A DNA stretch of 64,000 nt from Corella eumyota (lineage: Eukaryota; Chordata; Ascidiacea; Phlebobranchia; Corellidae). The position numbers were made by a program, and so were the translations under genes. How positions within the stretch are numbered: the stretch's first letter is position 1; each line of letters starts with the position of its first letter. Positions 25,301 to 35,800 of this stretch are shown here, one piece after another. The notes under the pieces are model-generated. The model worked only from the letters and a program-made list of their open reading frames with translations. It ran no database searches and was not told where the DNA came from. The stretch is from the NCBI GenBank assembly GCA_963082875.1, contig OY720099.1:2914001-2978000 (forward strand), written 5' to 3'.

Positions 25301-28300
25301 GAGGCTTACTAATTGGCGTAGGCTTAAAAACATGGACACCGAATGTTTATTTTATGAATTAATTAATAATTAATACCAATGTGTTTTTATTTAATTTCGT
25401 TTTCAGCAAACTACAAATATTTAAACAGCATACTTTGTGTAATTGCAGAATATAGAATTAAATTTTGCAAAAAAATTACAAAAACTCTGACATTTAAATC
25501 AAAACTTCCTAATTTTATTAAAAAAATGTATGCAGCCAAAAAAAATAATTAAAAAAGAAAAAAAAAATTTGGCAATTAAAAACAAGTTTTTCCATAAATA
25601 ATACATGTGTTAGCAAAAACCATAAATAATCAATACAAGTGCTTTAAAAATTTACAATAAAACCCATTACAAAAATGCCATTTAAAAAAAACAAAAAAAA
25701 GTTTAATAAAAATGTAATTAACTTTGTCTAGCAATAATGAATAGGAGTTAGTCAGCCAGCAAACACAACCTACTGCACATATTTACACACCTATTAAATA
25801 TTAACCAGTAACCAAACACGACTTAGTCATCAATTGTTAGGCATTGCTCATTCACTAGCACAAGCATTATATTGTCATCTCACTTTTATTAACCAATCAA
25901 GATAGATGAATGCAGAAGGTAAACGCTTTTTATATTAATTGGGAATTTTTCCGATAAATCATTTGGTAAATAAACGACAATAACAAAGCGAAAAACGTAA
26001 ATATTTGCTTTGACTTACTATTAGAAGAACAATAACACTACTATGCTTAGTTGGAAAAAAATGTAAACATAAAATTATTATTATTATGTCTGGAAAAATT
26101 TTTTTTAATGCTATGGTCAAATTTACAAATTTTTTTTTTTTTTTAGTTTTTCTTACCACTTAAAACTGTAGGTTCAGGCGATTTACATTCGCTTGTGGTT
26201 CTCATCAAGGATTTTTTCAAATAACCGTTCGTATAATCGTTTGAATAACAACCTCTAAAATAAATAAATAATAAAATTTATACCAAAACTCATGTATTTT
26301 TTTTGCTTTTTTATAGCCTATCTTTGATTCAAAAAGAAAAATTTTTACAGCCTTAATTTATTCAATAAAAGCACCCCATAATTTTAAAAATAAACTTTAT
26401 AACATTGAATTTAAAATTTATATCATTACACAACCGGTACTTTATTTTTAGAAACTGTAATTTAAACCAAGGCTATTTTAAGACCCAAAGTGGGCTTGAC
26501 ATAATAATAAACATCGTATATGTACCTGGCATTTGTGACAGAAGAGCTTTGATAAAATCTTCTTGGTGTGCTGTAATATTGAAACATCACTGAGGTACTT
26601 CTAGGAGACATATTGTACACGTTTAAGTTACTGTTGGAGTGACCATTGCTAAATGACCGTGAAAAAGCTAAAAAAAATGAAACAAAAATTCCATTAATAA
26701 AAAAAATTATCACAAAAATTAAAAATGTTTAAAAAAAAATTTGTATTTTTTTTATTGTTGTGCCTAAAATCATTCATAAAAAATTTTTTTCATTGAATTA
26801 GTTTAAAAAAAGACACGTAAAAATTTGTTATTTTGTTTCGGTGAAGATTATTTTAACGTCCCACTTAATCGAGCATGTCCACAATATTTTTATTAAACTA
26901 CCAATTTGATGTTTAGAGTGTTCGACAGACCATTTTTCCGACATTATTCTGCTGCACTGAGGCATGAAAAAGGTTGTTGTTAGTGGCGGTAAGAATAGCG
27001 AGAATAAAAACAAAAACAACGACTACGTAATAAAACCACTTTTGGATATTTTACTACCAAAACAATAATTTTATCACGTAGTCATGTATTACTCACGGTA
27101 GCAATAAAGCTAAAGAGAAATGTTTAATAATATTTTTATTGAATAACACCCTATAATTAAATATTATCCAGAGTAAGCATTTTAAGTAAAGCATAGTGCT
27201 CTTTAAATTTAATTATAAATATTATGAGGTTGCTAATCAGTATGTCCTTGAGAATTGGCAATAAAGATTGTGTGGTTTTTTATTAATGATTATAATCTAC
27301 ATGAATATTAGTGTTTAAATGTTGTTTCCTAGTTAATGATTATATATATACTTTTCAAATTACAAAAAAACTTTAATATATTTTAAATAACAATAATTTT
27401 TTTTTTGAATTAAAAGTTGTTACAATACCCAACCTTAAAAAGTTGTTATATTAGGCTTTGAAGGGCAAAGTCCTTGACAAATTTGTAAGAATTAGGCTAA
27501 AGTAAATAGGCCAACAAGCTAAACAAACCAGCATGTTTTGTCCCAGTTATTATAATATACAATTTGGCCCACGCGGAGTTAAGATTTTTAATAACCATAA
27601 ATAATAAAAAAAAACTATTTTAAAATGTAGTAAAAAATTCTGTTTTTAGAACATTGTTAAAATGAATATAAAAATCTAAAAATGTACTGAATGAAGAAAA
27701 CTACAATAAAACAGCATGACCTTAATTTTAAATCTCTTCTAACTATTTATTAACAACACAAAATTGATAAAAATAGGCAACTAGCAATTTACTAAAAAAA
27801 TTCGCGTTTCAAAAATGACAATTTAAAAAAAAATGGTGGTCAGCAGTTTCAGATTTAATTTTTAAATTATATTTGAAGGTTGGCAGTTAACGTTACTTGA
27901 GTTTAACCTTCTTAACAGATAAAACCACCACAAGATACTTATAACAACCACAACCTGAAAATTTTTAAATGCCAACCTTGGCAACAGAGCACATTCTTTT
28001 ACTTGTGGTTTTTTAGTAACACTGAATTGATCTTATTTATAAAACATAGTTAAACAGAAAATTCTACAACTGATACCTAATACACTTTTTATTAAAAGTA
28101 TGGTAAGTACTTTTAATAAAAAAAAGTTGTTACCTTGTACGGGTGAATGTTCGGCATCTTGAGGGGTCCCCGGATTAGAAAGGGAATCTGTTGAGTCTGT
28201 TGATTCGGTTGTTGATCGACGCCGAACTTTTTTCGTTTGTCGCACCTTGCCCTTAATCAACAATTAATTTTTATTTTATCTCAAATGCAAAAAAAAATAA

Positions 28301-28546
28301 AAAAATATAAAGTTTGTTATTACCCTTAAAATACAAGCCAATATCAGTTACAATATTAAATCAACTTCAATCATTTTTGTTAAGACAACAAAATACCTGT
28401 ATTGGTATCGGCGTGCTATTCGACGAATGGTTTTCAATAATGGGTTTTATGTTGTTGTTATGTCTTGTACCATTACCACTGTGCCTTACTCCATTACCCT
28501 TCATGTCAATGGGCCTTGAAGAATGAATACCATTACCTTGAAACAT
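19320..28546 (-). CDS. PRKAG: AMP-activated protein kinase gamma subunit, divergent
   Basis: Regulatory subunit of AMPK, the cellular energy sensor; its four CBS repeats normally bind AMP/ADP/ATP. About 16 exons join in frame (roughly 830 residues): 28397-28546 (ATG at 28,546), 28136-28250, 26524-26669, 26157-26256, 24981-25163, 24018-24119, 23151-23335, 22579-22774, 21536-21688, 21259-21377, 21012-21142, 20727-20866, 20459-20600, 19894-20107, 19692-19814 and 19320-19620. The first seven code a basic, Ser-rich N-terminal extension as in long gamma isoforms. CBS1 (exon at 22,579; CYDVMPTS, SVRSAPLWD, TVTDFI), CBS2, CBS3 and CBS4 follow. The CBS1 Arg and the Lys of YKRILRFL are kept, but the Arg in CBS2 (HFHGVPVVD), CBS3 (QQLTALPVV) and CBS4 (ANLLVVV) is replaced. 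A Ser/Pro insert splits CBS4, and the last exon adds about 100 Ser-rich residues. Edges are good to a few bases; other promoters or isoforms may exist. Confidence 0.93.
19894..20600 (-). other. PRKAG: Ser/Pro-rich insert exons inside CBS4 of the gamma subunit
   Basis: Exons 20459-20600 and 19894-20107 code about 115 low-complexity residues (Pro runs, Ser, Asn) between the first half of CBS4 (YHHLDMKISTALSYRH, exon at 20,727) and its continuation (LVKCRLTDSLL then YVIDRLVSTEANLLVVV). Vertebrate gamma1 has only a few residues at this point. Splice phases (2, 1, 0) are consistent across the insert, so these are coding exons and not misread intron. An RTRHNSFSN stretch resembles a basophilic kinase site. 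Confidence 0.8.
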
Positions 28547-29247
28547 CTTGTTTTTAAAACGATTTTTTTTAACCAAATTTTGTACTACATGGATCTGTAT
28601 TGCAACTTAAAAAACTTATAACTGAAAAAATAGAAAAATAGGTAAAATATTTTCTAAAGAACAAACTTTACTAAAAATAGGTCAATTTTTGCAGATTTAT
28701 TCAATTTAAATAGACTGGTAACCTTTCAATTCATAGTATTCAATAGTTTTTTTTAAAGCATCCACTGGTAGTATTATATTTTAGCTAACACATTGAAATC
28801 TAACCAGTTTAAATAGCAGGGTACGAATTGAATAGATATAATAGAACTATTGACAATAAACTTTATGCTGTCTGGATTTCAAAGCAATGAAAGCTAAAAC
28901 AAATAAAACTAAAAGTAGATTACAAATACATAATTCAACGGGTTAAAAGTAAAATATTTAATTTTTTTGTTAATAATTCAAAGTTTTATAATTTAAAAAA
29001 TAAACCTTAGTGAATATCAAATATCATGTCAATAGTTGTAACAATGGCATACGAAGTATTAGTAATGTTGCAATTATGTTTTACAAAAAACAAATATACA
29101 AAATAATTTTTTCCTGAGAATAAACATTTAAATCCGCACAAGAATTTAAAAAGTTTTTGGCAGTGATTATTATTGCCTAAAGCAACTAAGCATTAAATTT
29201 TAACATAAAAAAGGTGGTGCAATATATGGTTAACTTGTGAATAAATA
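28547..29247. other. Intergenic: AMPK gamma 5' flank and XPA 3' flank
   Basis: About 700 bp without coding signal. It must hold the promoter or 5' UTR of the gamma gene start used here and the XPA 3' UTR. No TATA box, polyadenylation signal or repeat could be assigned with confidence. Confidence 0.5.
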
Positions 29248-30486
29248 TCACATTTTTTCAAATTTTAATGTATATCCACATGTCTTGCAACTTTTTTGCC
29301 ACATATCGTCGTCACTTTCATCTTCACATTGTGTTTCTGTTCCATACACATGAATATGCCCCCCTGCTTGTTTAGTAAATAAGCTACTTCGAACCTCTTT
29401 TCTCAATTTCACCATTTTCTTCTTAAATTTAATTTGTTTCGCCTTTTCTCGGTTTTCTTCCCGACGCTTATGCTCTTCTTCCAAAGCTTCCGGAGTTTTC
29501 CAAACCTCCATAGCTCTCTGCTCAATTTGTAGTCTCAAGTACAATTTCATATCCCCCCAACTGTTATGCCTTGGATTTTTCTTAACCATAAACTTTAAAA
29601 TTGGTTCTCGAACAGTTAAGTCTACCTCGCTTAGAAGGTATGACTCTCTGGCTTCAGTTTTCGTAATTACAGCGTGTTTATCTTTACTATCACGACATTT
29701 ATCGCAAACCGAGTAATCGTATGTAGTTAGTAAGTAAGAGTCTAAAAATGGCTGATCACAGTCTAGACAAATCTCCATATCTCCAAATATAACCGGTGGT
29801 AACTCTTCAACTTTTTTTATTTTTTTTGATGCTGTTTCGTCATCGTTTTTAATAAAAAATCCGCCATTGCTGTCTACTTCTTTAATACATGTTAAAGAAG
29901 ATTTACTGTTTTCCAGTGATTCTTTAGATAGTTTAGTTTGTCTTAAGAGCAAAGCTTTTTGCCGGTTCCTTTCACAACGCGCAGCTTGAGTAGCAGATAA
30001 TTTTTCTTGCGAGTTTTTTGGACTTTGAGAATTAACTATTTCCTTATCATTTTCAATATTTTTATCAATTAAATTTAAGTCATTTTCAGATGATTGTTCT
30101 TGTAAGTTTAATAAGGTATCTTCATTTTTTTCAATTAAGTTTTCACTTAGAATTGCAGCTTCCATTAATTCATTATCATTGCATTCAAACTCAATTTCGT
30201 TATTTGGAGTTTGAATTTTAGGCTCAGGTATTTGCTCTTGTAATACTTCACCACACAATTTGTTCTTGGCTTCATCTTCTACTTCAATTGACTCTAAATT
30301 GTTATTTTCAATATTTTTTTGCAAAACTGTTAATTGTTTTTTAGATTTTTTGCTTTTTACTTTGGGTTGTTTTTTATCATTTTTAACAGGGTTAGTTTTG
30401 TTTCTGATCTTGGGTTTTATTATTTGTTTTGGGTTGATTTCTGCTTCTTTTATCTTTGCTGAACGGGACGACGTTCTCCGCGGCAT
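29248..30486 (-). CDS. XPA: XPA, nucleotide excision repair damage-recognition protein
   Basis: Nuclear scaffold of nucleotide excision repair that binds bent or forked DNA, RPA, ERCC1 and TFIIH. One uninterrupted exon, 412 residues, ATG at 30,486. The DNA-binding zinc finger is at residues 240-264 (C240, C243, C261, C264; C-x2-C-x17-C-x2-C), followed by the conserved block TKTEARESYLLSEVDL, REPILKFMVKKNPRHNSWGDMKLY and LQIEQRAMEVW. GGFFIKNDDE at about 208-217 matches the ERCC1-binding GGF motif. The C-terminus keeps the second Cys pair (CKTCGYTLKFEKM). Residues 164-185 (LSATQAARCERNRQKALLLR) match the human N-terminal helix, so about 140 residues ahead of it are a lineage-specific Lys/Glu-rich extension. 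Human XPA has 273 residues and six exons; this copy is intronless. Confidence 0.97.
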   Translation of the reverse strand: MPRRTSSRSAKIKEAEINPKQIIKPKIRNKTNPVKNDKKQPKVKSKKSKKQLTVLQKNIENNNLESIEVEDEAKNKLCGEVLQEQIPEPKIQTPNNEIEFECNDNELMEAAILSENLIEKNEDTLLNLQEQSSENDLNLIDKNIENDKEIVNSQSPKNSQEKLSATQAARCERNRQKALLLRQTKLSKESLENSKSSLTCIKEVDSNGGFFIKNDDETASKKIKKVEELPPVIFGDMEICLDCDQPFLDSYLLTTYDYSVCDKCRDSKDKHAVITKTEARESYLLSEVDLTVREPILKFMVKKNPRHNSWGDMKLYLRLQIEQRAMEVWKTPEALEEEHKRREENREKAKQIKFKKKMVKLRKEVRSSLFTKQAGGHIHVYGTETQCEDESDDDMWQKSCKTCGYTLKFEKM

Positions 30487-32755
30487 TTTAAATTGTTAAT
30501 TGCACAAATTTACAATACATAAACCAATACACAAAAATAATTATACATGTGCTATAACAAATTACCCATAAAACGTTTTTTTTAATCCTGACTATACTGC
30601 AAAACGAAAATTTTATAAATTTTGACTTTGCAATTTTAATTTTGTAAAAAGGTCAGCTAGGTCTAAATAACAAACTGCTCTTACTTTAAAAACATTAACA
30701 CACTAGCGTAATAACATAGGCATGCTGACGTAATAAATAAAATTGCATCGTTCGTGCAAAATTATTTTTGTTTAATTATTATACAACGTGCTGCATCGCT
30801 CGTCGCACGTTTTTACCATTAGGTTGACAATAACAATTCTCGAAAATGGTGTTGTTTACTATCTCTTCAGTTGGCCATGTTTCCCCCCAAAAAAACTCTA
30901 CTACATAAATTCCTTTTAACAGATTTAAAATTTGCAATAAATTATGAACTACTGGCCATATATAACTTATAACTACTTTTGGAGAATAATTTAATTTAGT
31001 AGAAAATTCACGGTAAAGGGTTTTAATAGATTTACAATAATTATTTGGAAACACTGTATTACCCACGCGGCAATGACGTTAAAGAATTACCACGTGATTT
31101 TACACACGTAAAATCATTCATGCATTATCTACACTTCTACCTTTTTCATCTTTATTTTTCAACAAATTATCTCTCCTCTTATAAAATCTAATTTTGCTAA
31201 AATACGCGGGGGATTTGGTAACGTTGCGTCCGTAGGGTTAATTTTATTACTATTGCCAAGTCAACGTCATTAGCGAGTTGCAAATCTGTTTGTGGTCAGG
31301 CAGCAAAAACAAATATTGACTAAACAAATTAAGGCTTAGAGATAACTCCCAAGGTGAAATTAAAATTGAAATGGTTTTAAGAAATTTGTTTTTATTATAA
31401 ACATTTTGGTAAGTTTCCAAAATACAGCTGTAGTTAAAAAAAAAAAACTTAATCTCAATTAAACCGATAGGTTAGTATAGGTGTTATAATCCATGTTATT
31501 ACGTCCAATCTAATCACGGAAACAAACCTGACCTTTTCAAGGAGAAAATACTAAATTACTGCAGGCCAAATCACGCCGTTTCCTTTTAACTACTCTATCA
31601 TCTTTGCAACGTTATGTGATTTACTACGCTTACTGAAGCCTTTTATACGATTGTAAATTGTACAATTCACAACTACTTTATACTGTGCTTGTCTATTTAG
31701 GGCTGTATGGTCGAGTAGATACGTATAGGAAGCATAGGAACAAACTTAAATGACCCAGGTTATAGTATGATCAGGCATTTGGCACGACTGGCCAGTAACG
31801 CCGTGCTTTAAACAAACACAAAATGGTGACTTACAGCAATCCGCGTGACCAAATTTCTTCGTGATTTCAGCATGGACATAAGTCTATAGTCACCCTACTT
31901 AATTTTAATATTTAATATTACCTTAAAACGGCATTACTTTCTAAAGAACTGATCTCCACTTATTTAGGTTATAATTTTTAATATCTTAAGCAGGTATTAA
32001 AGGATTAGTAAATATAATGCAATCCATTTTATTAAACCTCTTTTTTTTTCTTAATCCTAATAGTAATTTCTCGAGGCTAGACTCTACGCTAATGATCATT
32101 GTTTGCCAATAAAAGTTTACTACACTCTTTGCAAAACTGAATTATTTACGTTGCAAAAAATTTGTTTCCGCTTACAGCTGCAATATTACTTAGCACATAA
32201 ACGAACCCGAACGAACTTAATAAATCGACATAAGTAACTCGCTTTCTTTTTATCAAATTTTGAATCTAGCCACTACCTCATAATTGACAAAAAGATTAAA
32301 TTTAGCGTTATTGATTGCCTAGTATTATATGACCGGCTATGATAATTAAACAAATTATAACCCAATTAAATTAACGTTTTATTAAACGGTCCAATCAAGC
32401 CATAATAAATCATAAATGTGATGTATTTTTGGTCCATGTTAAACTACTAAATACCTTTTAAATAATGTGTTTTTCAAGTAAATAACAAGAGTGTGATACA
32501 ACTAAAATACCTAAGATATATTTAAGGTTAGGTCATTTAAATTAATAGGGGATCAAAACATGATATAATCAGCAGATTAAAGGTTGTTACGTCGACGTTT
32601 ATGAGTGCGCAATAAAAAGGTAGTAATTAGCAATATCCGGCGAGTATTTACACCGCTTAGGTCCTTGACTAAACCGCGAATTTGTACGCTCGTAAACCAA
32701 CGTCACAGCACTCTACATGACGTCACAAAAACATGACAATTTTTTTTATCTTGCT
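30487..32755. other. Intergenic between XPA and CNOT1
   Basis: About 2.3 kb that must include the XPA promoter and the end of CNOT1. No gene is recognised. It contains a 96-codon open frame on the minus strand (30,779-31,066), a perfect short hairpin at 31,095-31,116, and a CRE-like TGACGTCA near 32,719. Otherwise it is featureless AT-rich DNA. Confidence 0.5.
30779..31066 (-). other. Unrecognised open frame of 95 residues, no ATG
   Basis: Open on the minus strand but entered through GTG, not ATG, so if real it would be an exon or a remnant. Its composition (Tyr, Trp, Asn, hydrophobic runs such as SYIWPVVHNLLQILNLL) is less simple than random AT-rich sequence, but no family is recognised and no clear splice acceptor precedes it. 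It lies just upstream of the intronless XPA. Confidence 0.2.
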
Positions 32756-32756
32756 T

Positions 32757-32762
32757 TTATTT
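32757..32762 (-). promoter_or_regulatory. CNOT1: Putative CNOT1 polyadenylation signal
   Basis: AATAAA on the minus strand about 95 bp past the CNOT1 stop codon, a usual distance for a short 3' UTR. In AT-rich DNA this hexamer also occurs by chance. Confidence 0.45.
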
Positions 32763-32855
32763 ACATACGACAGCAACAAGCGGTTATTCTAACACACCAA
32801 AAATCAGTTTACAAACGTCAGGCGACGTTCTCCTAAGGTCACGTGACCGAGCTCT

Positions 32856-35800
32856 TTAAGATGATTGGACAGCGGTGGCAGGGGTTGTAGTCCCGGATGT
32901 GGTAGGCTCAGCTTGACCTTGCTGGGTGAATTGTTTACCCATGCAACTGCGTGCAACGGATTCAAATAGCCTTAATAAGCAAATAGATTGGTTATTCGTA
33001 TAAAGGGGGATAGGTGTGTGAACTAATACCAAAGTCAATAACTACTGATAGGATATACAAATATTTTTACCAGCAAAAACTATGTCTAATATGCAGGTTA
33101 TATATGAGGCTCAATTTTAACTGTTTACATATTGAATTAATTTAAAGTATGCTGCTATCATAAGTTCTTACTTCCATTGAGCCCAGTAATTAGTAGGCCA
33201 ATAATAAGTTTACTATGCTCAAGACTTGCAATAACAACGGAAGACTTGGTCAGGGTAACATATGATACCTTATTATAGGGCGGTGAAGTTGACCTTCTAG
33301 CACTAAGAATAAATAAACATAAAAATAATATTTTTCTTACTTTGATATTTCAGGAGCACAGTGAACAAATTCATGTTCCCAAAACTTGAAGTTGGGGTTC
33401 TTGATAAGCTCAATAAAGGTGATGAGCAAGCCCCAAGGGTGAGGGCGGTTAACTATCAACCTCTCCAGCAACACTCTGAAAAAAAATTTGTGTCAAACAT
33501 TTTTTTCAAAAAATACCAAAATATTTTTGTTTTATTCGAAAAAAATTTTTGGATAGTTTGTTTCCAAACCTTGTGATTTGCTCCTGAATAGATTCCTGGT
33601 TAGCTTCAGCAAACAAGTACAACAAAGTACAGCTGAAATAATGAGTATGACTGTTCGGGTATCGTAACTGGTTCGCGATCGCATTCAAGAACAGATATCG
33701 CCCTAAAAATATAAAAACGAATATAAACTAACAGTAAATAGCATGGTGTACAGGTCAAAACACTGGGCTTCACTACATGAGTCCCTGGGACCTGGATTTG
33801 ATCCCTACTGCCCTCATGCTGTAGCGCTTTTGAGGCGATATAAACGGTATGAACTCCTACTGAGCCAACACTTAACCAGCAGCCTTATTATCAGGCAATT
33901 ATAACTGCCAAAGACAACTCGAGACTGGGTACGGGTAACATATGTTACTCTATGTATAGGTTGTAAAGTTGAACTTTCCACATTGAGGATAAATAAATAA
34001 TATTAAACCCAACATTAAATAATCCTTTCAAAAAACCCTACCTTCAGTGTCTAAATCCACTGCCAAGTTTTGGAAGATGTCCATATGTGAAGAGTGGGTA
34101 ATGGTAGCCATAGATGGACTTCCACCCTTGCTATGTATAAATGCTATAGCTTGTGTACCAACATGCATGACCAGGGAATTGATTAGTGGAACGTTGTATT
34201 TCATTCCTGGATCTCCACTTAACTATAGGTATAAAAATATTTAAATTAATATTTTTCTTTAAACATCTTTAGTTGTAGAAACTTCACTGCCTAAACATTA
34301 GGTAACATAAGTAACCCGAACTGGCAGCATGGTGTAGTGGTCAGATCACCTGGCTTCAATGCATGGGGTCCCAGGTTCGATTATCAGGCAATTTTAATCT
34401 ATAATTTCCCAAACTGCCATATGCAACTCGAGATTGGGTCAAGGGTAATTGAGAATAAATAAATATTAAAAACAATCGGTTGTTTTTAAACTTGGCAGGA
34501 TTTTGTACTGTTTATAAACCCTACCTAAAGGCAATGACTTAAAAGCAATTAAGATTAAACCTCAGAACACACATATAGAAGCAAAGTGTTCTAACCACTA
34601 TAGCACATTAAATAATCGATAAATAAAAAAGAGTTACATGCCTGTAAGTTAGATCTTAAATCAGATAAGAATGTAACAGGAGCTCTTGTCTTCAAATAAC
34701 TATCCAGATCCTTCTGGAAGGCAGCTGGCATAACTGCTACAAAGTTGGTTAAAATCCTAGGAGCAACATTGATCTCTTGAAGCATATCAACCTGAATAAT
34801 ATATAATAAACCATTACAAATGAGGCTTATGAAAAAAATCAGACAAAAATTTTTTTTTTAAATTTGATCTTACTTTCAGATTTGGAGTAAAAGGGTCCGG
34901 AAGCCTCATATTTCGTGGGAATGCACTTAGGATCAGATTCCGGAGCTGAATGCAGTTGGCAGGGATCACATCACAGAATCCATAATGATAATCACACAAG
35001 AACTCTGGGAAGTCATGGAGGAGCACGAGAAGAAGACGAAGAGCTCCCTAAAATGTTTTAGTAAATTCATAATATTTAAAAAAAAAAAAATCAAAACCGA
35101 AAAAAAAATTCAAAAGTTAAAAAAAAATTTTGTAAAAGTATTTTTAAACTTACTCTGTATAGAATTTGGATTGATTTTGTGAGCTCAACATTTCTTAAAA
35201 ATGGAGCCAAAAATTTAAACAAATCAATCAGCAATTGAGCATACATTGGCCAACCCTACAACAAAAACAAAAAAATCGGGTTAAAAATATATTTTTAATA
35301 TTTTAAAAGAGTTTTAAATTAAATTTATTTAGAAGTATGTATTTACCTTCTGTTGGGGAGTATGTAATAACATTCTTGATATAAAAGCTCTGTAAGAAAT
35401 GACTTCTAACCAGGCAAATGCAAAACCTGGGGCTTTGCTTGGCCGCAGAATATGGTAAGTGTTGCTAAAAAATTAAAATAAAAAAAAATGTTAAAAAGGA
35501 GACAAATTTTTTTTATTTTGACCCAAAATTTGAGTAAAAATACTTACGTGAAGGCTGTCAAAGTCTGAAAGTTGATGGATTCAAGCACATGCTCAGGTGC
35601 GTTAAGTTCATAGAAGAGCATTATAAATATGCGATGGTACGGCATCTGATGATATTCTGTATGTCGACTTTCATGATCCTGAAGTAAAACTCCCACTACT
35701 ATACCTAGTACCTAGGTAAAAAGAAATTATTTTTTAAAATTTTTATATTTTATTTTGATTTTAAAAATGTGTTATGCCATGTCAAAAATTATAAATGCTG

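Noticed and set aside
28700-28840. CAGGGTACGAATTGAATAG resembling a hAT MITE end
   Set aside because: Only one end is recognisable; no matching inverted end or duplication was found.
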